64,000 nt of DNA from Malurus cyaneus samueli (taxonomy: Eukaryota; Chordata; Aves; Passeriformes; Maluridae): assembly GCA_009741485.1 (NCBI GenBank), contig CM019216.1, positions 57,896,656 through 57,960,655 on the forward strand, read 5' to 3'. Each line of letters starts with the position of its first letter. The stretch's first letter is position 1. Of this stretch, positions 53,688-64,000 are shown piece after piece. Under the pieces are notes generated by a model, which did not search any database, was not told the origin of the DNA, and saw nothing but the letters and a program-made list of their open reading frames with translations. The translations under genes and the position numbers were made by a program.

Positions 53688-53789
53688 CATTCCATGATTT
53701 AGCCATGCTGGTATAAAATTATCAAGCAGCTTTGGGTAAACCAGCTCCCTGTCATAGATATAGATGCTCCAAAACATCGTCACAACAAA
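53688..53789 (-). CDS. AIG1: AIG1 internal coding exon (34 codons)
   Basis: Read on the minus strand, the 102 bases encode 34 residues with no stop, from [16 protein letters not shown] to [17 protein letters not shown] long pyrimidine run ending in CTCCTTAG precedes it (acceptor) and GTGAGTAA follows it (donor); both junctions are phase 0. From family knowledge, AIG1 is a multipass membrane protein that hydrolyses fatty-acid esters of hydroxy fatty acids, using Thr43 and His134 (human numbering). The exon matches about residues 100-133, so it ends one codon before the catalytic His134, which must lie in the next exon. The hydrophobic start fits a membrane segment, and the YDRE to WLNHGM part is the conserved family core. 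The paralogue ADTRP has YNRD and WLNHAM at these positions and fits less well. The gene runs right to left, and the neighbouring exons were not found. Symbol assigned from remembered homology. Confidence 0.9.
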
Positions 53790-53810
53790 CTAAGGAGAAA
53801 AAAAAAGACA
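53790..53810 (-). promoter_or_regulatory. AIG1: Splice acceptor of the AIG1 exon
   Basis: On the minus strand the bases before the exon are a near-continuous pyrimidine run ending CTCCTTAG. This is a strong polypyrimidine tract plus AG, and it sets the exon's upstream edge. Confidence 0.85.
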
Positions 53811-56232
53811 TTTTTAAATATACCCTTCTGAAAAACTAGTCGCATTCTTTAGATAGCAAAATGTGTCACTTAGCAAATGATCTATGGATACACACAGACA
53901 TTATTGCTTTGACCAAATACTGTTCTAATCAACATTTGAATCTGGATTACTTCTTGCATTCACAGAGGTTTTAACTTTCCTGTTTTCTTCTTTTTTTTTT
54001 TTCCCTTAACTCTTAGCCAGGAAAAAAATCTCATTTTTTGACTTAACATGTCTGTGGCCAAATTACAAGTGAATACTGTACTTTAGTAGCAGATGTGGCA
54101 CATAAATAATGTTTCTCCACTAACAGGATAGAACACAAATGGAAAATCAATGAAAATATCACTTGGAATTCATAAACCAGTGCACCAATATGAAACATTC
54201 ACTCCTGCACAGAAGTCTGTAAAGTTATATTTGCACTTTTCTGTGTCAGCCATCAAAACAACATTTAAACAAAACCCTTTGACTACTCCCCACACAATTC
54301 ATGGGAGTGGGATTCACAGAAAAGAGATCTAGTACCCTGCTCATTTGTCAATATGAAATTTGGATTGGTTTTTCTCAGAGATTATTTACTGGGAGCCCAG
54401 AAAAAGCTCATTATTTCCTCTAGACTGAGAACAAGGCAGACGGATCAGATAAAATTTGCACTAGGCTGAATTTTTGCTATAATGTTCACATATCCTTTGA
54501 AGATATCCTGATGTCTGAAAGGCAAAGACAATACAAACCCACAAAAATGTACAGAAAGAATAGTTTTAGCTTACCTTGGCAGTGGCAAGTAAGTATTTTT
54601 CTAATTTAAACACCATTGCTCTCTTACTTTGAATTTGAGTAATAGTTTTCTAGTAATAAAAAAACCTTTTTCCTTATAGCAGTAAAACCCAATACCTGGG
54701 CCAGGAGCTTTTCAATGACCATTTATAGGGGACCTCTAATAGTAACAATAAATCCAAGTTTAAAGTTTAAAAGCCAAAAGACAGGACTCTCACTGAGATA
54801 GAAGGGAAGTATTCATTTTTGTCCAAATTGATGGCTTATGATCATACAGCTAATTTAGAGGGTCAATGCAAGAAATATGGGGTGAGCACAGCACAGCCTG
54901 CAAACTACCAGTGTGTATAACAAAGTATGCATAAGCTATTTCTTATGCCTCTGACTTTAGAAAGTCAAAATGGAAGTTTGCAGTTAGTCAATGGTACCTT
55001 GTTCTACCATAGACACGCAGACTTCGACCAGCCAGTTATGTGAATGACCTGAACCAGTACACTGTTCCCTCAGTGTGCACACAGTACATAGTTTCTTGGT
55101 TTCCAACACAGTTGTCCATCTGTTATGGTAGCTCAGAACAAGCTTGAGACTATTTGACTAGGGCACTGAGGCCAGGAAAAAAAACAGGTTATGATGGACA
55201 GCCTGAAAAATATTGCAAGTGCAAAGTACCCCACAAGAAATCTCTCTTCTGGGCCAGTCTTGGCATTGGCACAGCATAGCTCTTTATGCACCTGCTGACA
55301 CTTAAGTGCCAAGATACGAATAGCTGAACAGCAGGAAAAATGGAAGCAAAGTATCCTCTTCTCTATAGGCTTCCTAGAAGTCATGTATTATCACAGTGGG
55401 TCTCTGAGAACCTGCTAAGATCAACTGGGGCATAAAAACATCTTAGGCATATGAAGACCAAGATGGATAATGTTTTTTTTTCTAAGGAAGTCTTACAGCA
55501 AGAAAAATCAACCAGGATGAGGTTGAACTTTATTACACTGAATACAACAGAGCTGGCATGTTTTGACCTGTGACTTTTGTGTGGAACAGAAAAAAACAAT
55601 AGACTTTGTCAAGGAGGTAAAGACAAGAAAAGAGGGGACATGCCATCTGTCCCCTACCCAAAGTCAGCCAATGGATGGAACAGGATCAGCCTAGCTGGTT
55701 GCAACCATCTGGAGCTACAGACGGCAAATGCTGCTTAGCAAAGCACTATCACAAGGCAGACATAAGGTAAAGGAAGTGTGCAAAACCAAACGTGTTACAG
55801 AACTAACCTGTCCCAGAGGATGACCTGACACAAGATTTAATGCAACACCCTGGGGAAGATTTCTTCCAGCATCTGAATGGTTCACCTTACCCTTCCTTAC
55901 AATTAATTAATTTGGATAAAATTAACTATAAAAATTTACTATCTGGATAAACAGATAATTATGAGGACTTGCTACACTGATACTTTGGCTGCTTCTGAAT
56001 TTGTTTACTTTGATTAATGAGCAACTGTTGGTCTGGTACTTTTAAATCCCCTCTACTATGCTTACATTTTGCTACTGGTAGACTTTTATTTGGGCTGGGC
56101 TTTCCTAAGATCCCACATGACCATGTAGTGCCAGACCATGGCACAACTGAGCTGCCTCTTGTAAAGTCCTCAATGAGTTTCTTAAATTTTTTCTTATACT
56201 CAAGGCAATGCTTGGGAGAAATGTAAAATCAT
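53811..56232. other. AIG1: AIG1 intron upstream of the recognised exon
   Basis: AT-rich, with no exon recognised. A perfect 8 bp inverted repeat (AGGGGACA, 7-base loop, TGTCCCCT) lies at 55633-55655. The part at 55940-56232 borders the retroviral LTR and includes a second AATAAA on the minus strand near 56091, so it may belong to the LTR rather than to host sequence. Confidence 0.5.
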
Positions 56233-56649
56233 TGTCAGGAGGTTAAATAACAACTTTTATTGGCAAACTTTAGAAAATAAGGGTACTTGGCAAATTTTAA
56301 AGCAACATTCAAACAAAATCAAGCATTTCACAAGGCATTGACTTAGCGAACTCCAACCTATCTAACTCTAAGTTATCCAGATTTCAAGGGGATGAAATGG
56401 CAAAGGAACACTGAATAATTGAAAATCATTGCTTCCATTCCAGCATGATCTCAGCTACTGTAAAATCCCAACAGTGGGCTGTGACCACGTGTGTCTGTGC
56501 AACTGCTTTTGTCTGCTCTGGTCTCCCGGGGCATTCCCCCCTTGGTGGGGCTTTTGCTGTGCCAGTGGCTAACAGCCATTCTGGGGCTGGACTAGAGATT
56601 TCAGGGGATTGGGAGGTGGAGCAGTGCACCATCCCACCTATGCATGACA
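56233..56649 (-). repeat. 3' LTR of the endogenous retrovirus (downstream end uncertain)
   Basis: On the minus strand it starts TGTCATGCATAGG directly after a purine tract and, in this reading, ends CCTGACA at 56233. That gives TGTCA/TGACA perfect 5 bp inverted ends and a 417 bp LTR. AATAAA lies at 56261-56256 (minus), only about 23 bp from that end, which is short for R plus U5. The LTR could therefore extend to about 55950, where a second AATAAA lies near 56091. The upstream edge is better supported than the downstream one. Confidence 0.6.
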
Positions 56650-56671
56650 TGCTCTGCCCCCTCTCCCTTTA
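56650..56671 (-). promoter_or_regulatory. Polypurine tract before the 3' LTR
   Basis: The minus strand reads aaagggagagggggcagagca immediately before the LTR start. This is where plus-strand DNA synthesis is primed in retroviruses, and it fixes the U3 boundary. Confidence 0.7.
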
Positions 56672-56739
56672 GTTGATTTAAGCCAGCAATAATTTTCTCC
56701 AGTTTCTCACATGACCCTGAGTCTCAAAACAATGACTGG

Positions 56740-58050
56740 GACCACAAAAATGGGCAATGGGATCTTCTTCTTCCATGGTGGCAGTGGTGGGATTCTACCC
56801 TTGCAGACAGAGGGAGAAAAAAATGGAGAGGAAAAGGCAAAAGTGTACAAGAAATCATACAGCAGACAATTGCTACTTCAATAATCATAAATACAGGTCC
56901 AGTCAGTGTACAGATTCTACTCTGTACAAGCCATCATCCCCCACCCTGTAAGTTCCAGAGATTGCAGGAGTGATGCAAATCAGGATCTTGGGGGAGACTT
57001 CATGAAACCAGTCTTCCAGTTGCAGTGACTGGAAGAGTTCAGTAGACTGGCCGGTGATTTTCTTCACTTGTTTGTGCTTCTTAATACAGCATTTCCCTCC
57101 GGTGAGTCTCAGTATTTCACATACTCCTTGTCCATTTAGTAACAACATATCAAGCATTAGACAGTTTTATAAAACCATTTTTGATACTTGGTGGACTTGT
57201 AAGATGAGCTCCAAAATGGCATAATGAGTCCCATTTAAGAGTGTCTACTGCAATGCAATTGCACACCTCACCAAAAAATACAAACCTTGAGGATATGCAA
57301 ATTTTCAACAGGCTGCCTTACATTTTGGAGCTGGTAATCTTACAATCTTACAGGCATCATTGTAACCCAAACAAATACACATTTACCATACTACCACCCT
57401 TACCCCTTCTACCAACCAGGTTTCAGGGGTATCCCTAGGACTCATATTACAGTCAATTATCTTATTACAATGCTAGAGATCTGAATGCCAGGGTAATGGA
57501 ATATCAGGATGCACCATTGGAAAGTTACATCAAGTAGAAGTTCTACAACGTAATTGGTTGTCTCAGGGGAATTAAAGGCATAACAAAAATTTGAGTTGTT
57601 CCTATCTACTTGGCATATTTTTCCACTTGGGGTCCTGGTTTCAAAACAAATACCTTCCTAACTTACAAAACCCTTCACTGGTTTCCAAATCTGAAATCCT
57701 TTCTTCTGACATCTTGACCATTTATGACTTCTTTTTCTACAGCTGGAGGAAACTTTCCGGCTGCTGCCTCAATCTCTGTCAACCCCCTTCTCTGCATGAT
57801 CACGCTTCATACATCACTTTCCACTATACATGTGGTTCCTTTGGCATCCAACTACACTTCTTTCTCAATTCAAAGTAATTTTATATCTTGCTCTGAGGGG
57901 GTAGGAAGGGATATATAAATCAGATTTCATAATCATATGAAATCCTGTCTGAGCTTCCAAGCTAAATTCAGGAAGGAATCTTTTCCACCTGCTGTGGCAA
58001 CCGGAGAGGAGCCACAACAGCCCAAAACAACGCTTGTGACATACACATAC
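56740..58050 (-). pseudogene. Degenerate retroviral env
   Basis: This is the position of env, between the end of integrase and the polypurine tract. The clearest part is an open 84-codon stretch at 56903-57157 with LDMLLLNGQGVCEIL followed by a Cys-Cys pair. This is the immunosuppressive-domain and cysteine region of a class I transmembrane subunit. Spacing between the first Cys and the CC pair is nine residues, longer than the usual six. Downstream, a hydrophobic stretch in another frame (near 56810-56880) may be the membrane anchor. Near 58000 a short frame could be the start of the surface subunit. Stops and frameshifts interrupt the rest. The family assignment rests mainly on the transmembrane region. 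Confidence 0.6.
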
Positions 58051-58214
58051 TACAAAATACATGCTAATATAAATATCACAAAAGTATTAAGATAAAAACA
58101 TATGCAAGCAATCACTGCAGCAAAGAGCTATGTAAATCTTCAGTCCTGTTGTTACTTCAACTTCTCACAGCCACATCTTTCATGGAATACCTTTAGGAGA
58201 GAGAAAACTCGATC

Positions 58215-58510
58215 CTACTTGGACCAATTTTAAAAAGGAGGAATTATCCATCTGGTATTAATTTTGTGTTCTCCACCATGGGCATCTGTGGTTACCCATG
58301 CATGCATGTTTAGAGCATCTTTAAGACCAGGACTTCCCCAACAGTTGGCAGGCCTACCAGTACTGTTCCAGTACTGGCTGGCCTGGAACATGTATGGGGT
58401 TCTGAGGATCATCAGTCCCTTTGTCTCTGGAAGGGCTGTTAGGTGCTGTGGGATAAAATGCTGTAGGTCATGGACATGCACTTACTCCCCACAGGTCACT
58501 GACTTTGGTC
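58215..58510 (-). pseudogene. Integrase C-terminal domain fragment of pol
   Basis: The frame at 58230-58481 (minus) ends in AWVTTDAHGGEHKINTRWII. This has the shape of the end of the integrase C-terminal DNA-binding domain in class I elements, where the 'hkiNTRWiip' motif closes pol. It is separated from the core domain by stops and at least one frame change. Confidence 0.6.
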
Positions 58511-58568
58511 ACAGCATCCTACAGTCAAACAGGCCACTTTGGATCCTGAGGTCTCAAAAACCTCAGGA

Positions 58569-58865
58569 TCATTTTAGGTGACCGTTTGTTCTTTCTACTA
58601 CTCCCACTGGCTTGTGGACATAACAGGGGGTGTGAAAAATCCACAGTATCCCTTCAGTTTTTGTCCATTCCTGGGCTATTCCTGCAGTGAAGTGACTGCC
58701 ATTATCTGACTGCATTGATTTTGGTTTAGGCAGGAAACTGGACCATAATTCTAATCCCTTCACAGTACTTTCCCCTGTAGACCATGCCACCGCTTTAGCC
58801 TGCACCAAACTTGTGCCTATTTGAACTACCATCAGCACATGTTGTTTTCTTCCTGATTTGTTCAA
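58569..58865 (-). pseudogene. Integrase catalytic core fragment of pol
   Basis: An open 98-codon stretch contains the second Asp (SDNGSHF) and the Glu (GVVERTNG) of the DDE triad. The spacing is 36 residues instead of the usual 35, because of a one-residue irregularity in the loop before GVVER. The first catalytic Asp is absent: the block that should hold it is lost where this frame joins the upstream zinc-binding frame near 58840-58870. A stop follows GHLK. Integrase inserts viral DNA into host chromosomes; this copy is inactive. Confidence 0.85.
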
Positions 58866-59121
58866 GGTCCCCCAACCCCTTTCCTGTCCTTAGATGCAGC
58901 AGGGGATTTTGCAGGGGGTGTTTCTCCAGTCTGGTGCAGTGTTGACTGCAGACAGAAGCAATTGTTTCACAAGCCCTTTGGGTGACAGGCCATCCTCTAC
59001 TTAACACCTCTCTTAACAGGTCTTTCATCCCAGAGTGGCCATGCTTCACATGCAGCCATTCCAGGAAGTATCTCCACTTCTCTTCTTGCTCTGCTTCCTT
59101 TTCCTTGGCTAAAACAGCCAC
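58795..59121 (-). pseudogene. Integrase N-terminal zinc-binding domain fragment of pol
   Basis: The frame contains WLHVKHGHSG and, 28-32 residues on, CETIASVCSQHC, the HHCC zinc-binding pattern of retroviral integrase. There is one extra residue between the last two cysteines (CSQHC, usual CxxC). LEKHPLQ follows as in class I elements. The frame then departs from the catalytic core frame by a shift near 58840-58870. Confidence 0.85.
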
Positions 59122-59296
59122 CTGAGTTAGGGAGTCTACCAGGTTATTTATGATGTGGGCTGGATGATCCCCCTGCTGATGGGCTGCTACCCATCAAGCT
59201 GCTATCATTTTGGATCTTACACTTCACAGAATTTCTTCCCACTTCTCTTTCTGCCATACCAGAACCCTATTTACCAGTGCGTGCCAGGTAAAATGG
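59122..59296 (-). pseudogene. RNase H C-terminal fragment of pol
   Basis: Minus-strand codons include VAAHQQGDHPAHIINN and VDSLTQ, matching the conserved His-bearing loop and final Asp region at the end of retroviral RNase H, in frame with the integrase zinc domain. Upstream a stop interrupts it, and the sequence switches at about 59297 to the tract/U3-like segment, so the rest of RNase H and all of reverse transcriptase are missing. Confidence 0.65.
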
Positions 59297-59470
59297 CTAG
59301 GAGCCATTCAGGGTCTGGATGAGAGGCTTCAGAGGGGTGGGGTATGGAGCAATACACCATCCTACCTATGCAGGACTTGCCCTCCTCCTCTTCTTCCCCT
59401 CCTTTCGATGTCCTGAACCAGTACTCATTTTCTCCAGTCTCTCACACCTACATAAGCCTCAAGCAGAACT
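59297..59470 (-). repeat. Second copy of the polypurine-tract/U3 junction
   Basis: It aligns in the same orientation with 56572-56740. Shared phrases on the + strand include 'ctacctatgca' against 'ccacctatgca', 'attttctccagt(t/c)tctcaca' and 'agccattc'. It includes its own purine run (minus: gaaaggaggggaagaagaggaggaggg). Identity by eye is roughly two-thirds. It joins RNase H sequence directly, which is not the normal retroviral order. Confidence 0.65.
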
Positions 59471-60488
59471 GCTGCTCTTATGCTCATGTTGCCTTCCTTG
59501 TGGCATAATTCATCACTCTTGTGGAGACAGCCATTGTACTTTACTCACATGTTAGGTTGAACAGGCTGCTCACATGAAGCAGAAAAATTTTGGAGAGCCA
59601 TGTATTTGATTTTCCTTTGCTCCCAATGCAAAATGGCTTTATTTCTTTTTTCTATTTCTTCTTTAGATACACTCGAGGCTTCAAATTCAAGGAAGACAAC
59701 AGGCACCCTCAATTGTTTTCACATTTCTTTATACAGAAGCCTCCTAAGGTTTCCAGCTTTTCAAAGATAGTGATTACTTGGTTAAACCTAACCTTAAGCA
59801 ACATATAGAACAGAAGAGTCCCTCATTTGCTACTTATCCTACCTAGAGCCTGTAATGATTCTATTTGTCTATAATGATTATCAATCCAGGGTCCAGTCAT
59901 TACAGACCAAAGGAAACCTCAAATTTGCAAGACCTTGGAGCTGAAAATATGGAATATTTTCACTTATTACAGGCATCTGAATACTGCTGAACAAATACAC
60001 AGCAGGAAAACAAAATGCTGTCTTCCCACTTAAGGAGGTATTGCTTGAGTGTTTGTCCTCTGTCTCTGAAGCTTCAGAGGACATGAAAACAGCATATGGC
60101 CCCGTCAAGGGAAAATTTTTAAAGAACAAGTTGGGAAACTATGGTTATTCAAAAGAGGAATCAAGTGGCTTTGTCAAAACTCTTCAAATGGAAGCAAACA
60201 GAAACTAAGAAAGTAAAGCCAATGAAAAGAATTGTGTAATTTGCACTTTTACATGAGTCCAACCAAGAAATGTTATGCAAACGAAGAATGAACCCAGTGG
60301 AACTTTATTTTCCTACACTATGTGTTTTTGGTTTTGGCTGGGCTGCACAGTTCAGTCATTTCCTGGATGGCTAATGACAAAGGAAAAAAACCCCAAACCT
60401 TGTGACCCTGACAAAATTTGTTGTAAGTACAGTTAAAGGTAAGCTTCCTGGTTCTCTCCCAAGACATTAGTGGTTAACTGCAAGTATA

Positions 60489-60610
60489 AATATGTTGTTT
60501 GTGAACTTCCTTAACCATTAGAGGTATTACATCTAGAAGAAAAGTATTAAAATATGTTGTTTGTGAACTTCTTTAACCATTAGAGGTATTACATCTAGAA
60601 GAAAAGTATT
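60489..60610. repeat. Near-perfect tandem duplication, 62 bp unit, 2 copies
   Basis: 'tatgttgtttgtgaactt' to 'tctagaagaaaagtatt' occurs twice with a 62 bp period (starts at 60491 and 60553). The only difference seen is one C/T (cttcctt against cttcttt). Such high identity means a recent event. Confidence 0.97.
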
Positions 60611-63513
60611 GTTAAAGACAGGCCACAGTAGGTACAAATTGGCATGGTATGAGCTTTAGGTGGGATTGAGAGCTAGCACAGCAATACACCAAAGGGATTT
60701 GAAAAGGGTCAGTGACAGAAATCACAAGGAGTGGGAAATAAAAACCAGGGAAAACCCCTCTCAGAGAATAGACTTTGGGGGAAATTGCACCACTACTCAC
60801 TAATGCTCCCATCACCAGTCACCTTGTCACAACAGATGAGGGTAAAATAAAGAAGAGAAAAATTTTTGCATGGTTGAGTCAGTTAAGGAAATAAAAGTAT
60901 GCTGTAGACTGGTCAAGTAATATGGTAACTAGGAAACTGCAGCAAATGCTTGCACATATTTTCTTGGTGTAAGATCACCGATCAGCACAATTAATGATCT
61001 ATGGAAGGGTGATCAGCTTTCGAGTCTACCAGTACACAGAAATATGAAATTAGAAAGCATGTCTGGCTTTCTCTCCTCTGTATCACAAGTTTTTAAAACC
61101 ATAAAAGTTTTCACAGGAAGAAGAGGTAATTCTAGTCAGTTTAGACTCAAACATATCTATTAATGGTACATGATACAAAATGTCTGCTGTAGAGTTTGTG
61201 ATTTTCTAGGCAGCAGTCTCTCTTTTAATATGTAACAATATCAATTTTTGTTCTTCCTATTTCTATTAAACACATTCTTAAACAATTAGAAATGACTGTT
61301 TTATCTCTTCTTCCTTTTGTTTGGTACAAATTACAAGAAACATATTGATAAAACCATATACGGTTTACACAAAACACTAATTAACCATAGAAACTTGGCA
61401 ACTTAATGATCCATGTCAAACAAATAGAAAAAAATTGCAATGTCTGACTTTTAAAAACGTCTTACATTACTCCAGCAGTGTAAATTACTCCTAATATATA
61501 CCTCCTTTACACAGATAAAGGGATGGCAAGTCCAAGTAATTATAGAACAAAAATGATAATGAACTTCTAAGATACCTACACAAGCAATTTTTTTCAGTGG
61601 GTGCTTCCTAATCTCTTAGGCATTTGACTAGTATTGCAGGTTTATAATAAAATTTAAAAGGGCTACAAAGTGTTGCCCACAGACTTTTTGTGGCATAAAG
61701 CTTTACTGCATAGAAAATTAACCTGTTGATTTCTCATTTGATTCTCTAAAGGGTCATATTAAGAGCAACAATAGGTAAACAGTAGCCATTATATCTTTTG
61801 AAGAGATTTATGCAGTTTTTTAATGCTCCTGTGAAATGTAGGTTGGCAATTCAGTTTCATCAGAGTCCCTGAAGATACACAATGCGTATCAGAACACTGG
61901 AAAGATTTGCTGCACAGATTTTTCAAGTTTTGATTTGTTTGCAAGATTTGATGTGTTGCAAAGCCACAAAAGGGGATTATTTACCCTTGGGCTGGTTTTT
62001 CCCCTCCTTTGGAAGTTGGGAGCAGGCTGGTGTTCAGACTTCCCAGATGGTTTACATGTAATAGTTTTTTTGGAAGTACTAAAAATGAAAAACTTTGTTA
62101 CCTTTTTTTTTTTTTCCACACATCATTGTTTGACTTGGGAGTGGAAACCCCTTTTCTCATCTGTTTTTCAGAACAAGTCATCTTAAGGGGTCCAGTAAGG
62201 ACGAAATACAGAAAAAAAATGTGGTGAATTGCTCTTGAAAAACTGCAGTTACTAGGTTCTAAAATGTTTCCCTAGTATTTGCATTATTGCCTAAACATGC
62301 CCTGTGTAAAACATCGAGCAATAAAAATAATTTAGATGTTAAGGTAACTGACAAGTATTTAAGCATGACCACTACTGTTACATTAGAAACCCAACAAAGA
62401 TTTTATTTACATCCGCCCAAATTTTATGTGTGAAGGTTCCCTTGTGCCATTACTGGAAACCACTGAGAAGCTCCATGGAGAGCTAGGTGGGTGAGTCCCA
62501 AGGAAAGAAAGTTTACATTTCAAATTATTTTCTTTTTTTTTACTGGAATGAGGAAGCTGTTAAAAGAATATGAGAAACAAGGGAACTTTTAACATTTTTT
62601 CTGCAGATGCTCTGGTGTTCAGTACTTCCTTCATCAGAGTCTATTTTCTTCCCCATAAATAGCTCTTCAGACAACAAAATCTGCATTAGATATTTGCTAC
62701 TTTTGAGCCCTGCACCCTTCTCATCTGTAATCCCTACAAAGCAGAGCCTGCAGTACTTGCAGTCTCTCTGGCCAGGATAGCTGCAGGGCAGTGAGATCTC
62801 AGTTGCTGGTGAGGATCAGGTTGCAGGAAGGAACTGAGACCAGTGTAAAATAATGAGGTGCTGCTGTTTGTCTCTCAGTAGCCAGGAGAAGAAATAACAA
62901 TGAAAGCAACCTTTTTAGGGCTTCTTTGTAAGATGTAAAGTGGTAAACAACTGTTCCCACTCACCACACAAAGGTCACACTTGGAAATGGAGCGTATCTG
63001 TATAATATGCATGGCCATTCCTTACTGTGTTTGTTTAAGACAGAAGTTGTTCTTATATGAAACCCTTGGGAAAGTAGCTATCTCCAGGTATGCAACACAT
63101 CTCTTAGGAAATGCTAATCTGTAAATGTTGCAACAACACCTGTAGTGCAGGCAGATGCTAACTGGGATTCTTTGCATACTGGTGGCAAGAGAAACATCAC
63201 CTGAAAAGAAATGCTCAGAACTGCCAAGACAAAGTGAAGCTGAAATTCTCCAAGATCTTGAAAAGTTTCAAGGTCAGGAGCATGCAGGAGTGGAGAAGCA
63301 CATGACAACAGTATGGAGCTGAAACAGTGGCAGGGAAGAATCCCTGAATCCTGAGACACATGAGACAGGCAAGGAGGGTGTGCTTTGATGATTGTGAAGG
63401 AGTACACTCCTAGAGTGAAACAGGCACTAAAAATATTTAAACACAGACAAATAGTGTGATGTTGCTCTCCTTTTTCACTTCTACAATCAACACATTGAAA
63501 AGCATCTGTTGCT

Positions 63514-63531
63514 AATCACAATCACAATCAC
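63514..63531 (+). repeat. (AATCAC)3 microsatellite
   Basis: Three perfect AATCAC units followed by AAC. Confidence 0.9.
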
Positions 63532-64000
63532 AACTATTTCTAACTCCCCATCTCCCTTAAAAACACAAATGTAACATAAATCTCTGCACCCATAAAATGC
63601 GTATTTGCAAGCTTGTCTATGCGATTTTCTAATAGCTGTATTAGCTCACCCAGTGCCCTCTACCACTGCTGGAAAACTGCTGTCTGCTACCCCAACATGA
63701 ATAGTGGCAACTCCAAAAAAGGCAGACCAGCAAGTGTAATAAGGGAAGGCTACCAGGAGGGTTTTTATCAAAGAAGTACCTGCAGTCTTTCACATATGCT
63801 TTGCCTTTTGTAACTTTGCAAAAGCACTCTGTATTTCTTTATGTATTGTGAAATTCCACATAAAGGGTAAAATGAAGTTCTAATGAAGCATCTCTGAATA
63901 TATGAAATTATAAATGATAGCTTGGTATGTTAACTGCTCTTAACTGACAGAAAGTGATCAGCTTTTGTGAAAGTACAACTTTGAAGATCTCATACAGCTT

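Larger units (their letters stand above)
56233..59470 (-). mobile_element. Class I endogenous retrovirus remnant
   Basis: Reading right to left: a copy of the polypurine-tract/U3 junction (59470-59297), the end of RNase H, integrase, a degenerate env, a polypurine tract and a 3' LTR. gag, protease and reverse transcriptase are missing, and no 5' LTR or primer-binding site was found. Integrase and env carry several frameshifts and stops, so the copy cannot make functional products. The integrase motifs (SDNGSHF, GVVERTNG) and the cysteine pattern of the env transmembrane subunit point to the gamma/epsilon-like class. It lies in the same direction as AIG1, inside its intron. Confidence 0.85.
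59471..64000. other. AIG1: AIG1 intron, upstream side
   Basis: AT-rich, with a 62 bp tandem duplication at 60489-60610 and an (AATCAC)3 run at 63514-63531. No retroviral gag or 5' LTR was recognised beyond 59470. No exon was seen. Open frames (for example 63114-63407 minus, 97 codons) have no recognisable domain. Confidence 0.5.

Noticed and set aside
59590..60300. Search for a 5' LTR or gag upstream of the retroviral remnant
   Set aside because: No similarity to the 3' LTR, no primer-binding site and no gag-like frame was seen.

Overview
The window is vertebrate nuclear DNA, almost certainly from a bird. It is AT-rich and non-coding, with no operons, no ribosome binding sites and no bacterial gene density. 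The interspersed repeats are avian-type: CR1 LINE 3' ends, whose hallmark on the + strand is the block 'catagaat...tggaagggacc'. There is also an endogenous retrovirus remnant and a solo LTR of a type I associate with birds.

Only one coding exon of a cellular gene was recognised, on the minus strand at 53688-53789. It has 34 codons, phase 0 at both ends, a perfect polypyrimidine-AG acceptor and a GTGAGTAA donor. It fits AIG1 (androgen-induced gene 1, a multipass membrane hydrolase of fatty-acid esters of hydroxy fatty acids) better than its paralogue ADTRP. The rest of the window is then intronic AIG1 sequence: at least 53.7 kb of the downstream intron on the left and at least 10.2 kb of the upstream intron on the right. 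No second exon was recognised.

Layout: 1-1.9 kb, unique sequence with a weak + strand polyadenylation candidate. 1.9-2.1 kb, the only + strand CR1. 5.36-5.79 kb, a CR1 abutting a degenerate tandem array of about 170 bp units that ends near 6.23 kb. 7.73-8.64 kb, a solo LTR-like element. 8.76-9.01, 20.62-20.83, 29.17-29.60, 38.06-38.10 and 48.64-49.12 kb, five more minus-strand CR1 tails. 34.98-35.42 and 14.7-15.94 kb, blocks richer in G+C. 38.95 kb, a (GCT)11 repeat. 53.7 kb, the AIG1 exon. 56.23-59.47 kb, a broken class I retrovirus copy on the minus strand carrying an RNase H tail, integrase and env, a polypurine tract and a 3' LTR, with an odd second copy of the tract/U3 junction at its upstream edge. 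60.49-60.61 kb, a near-perfect 62 bp tandem duplication.

The genes do not form a system. I found no convincing novel biological system. The items most worth a second look are the mosaic retroviral structure, the tandem array beside a CR1, the (GCT)11 repeat and a few long unrecognised open frames that are probably chance.
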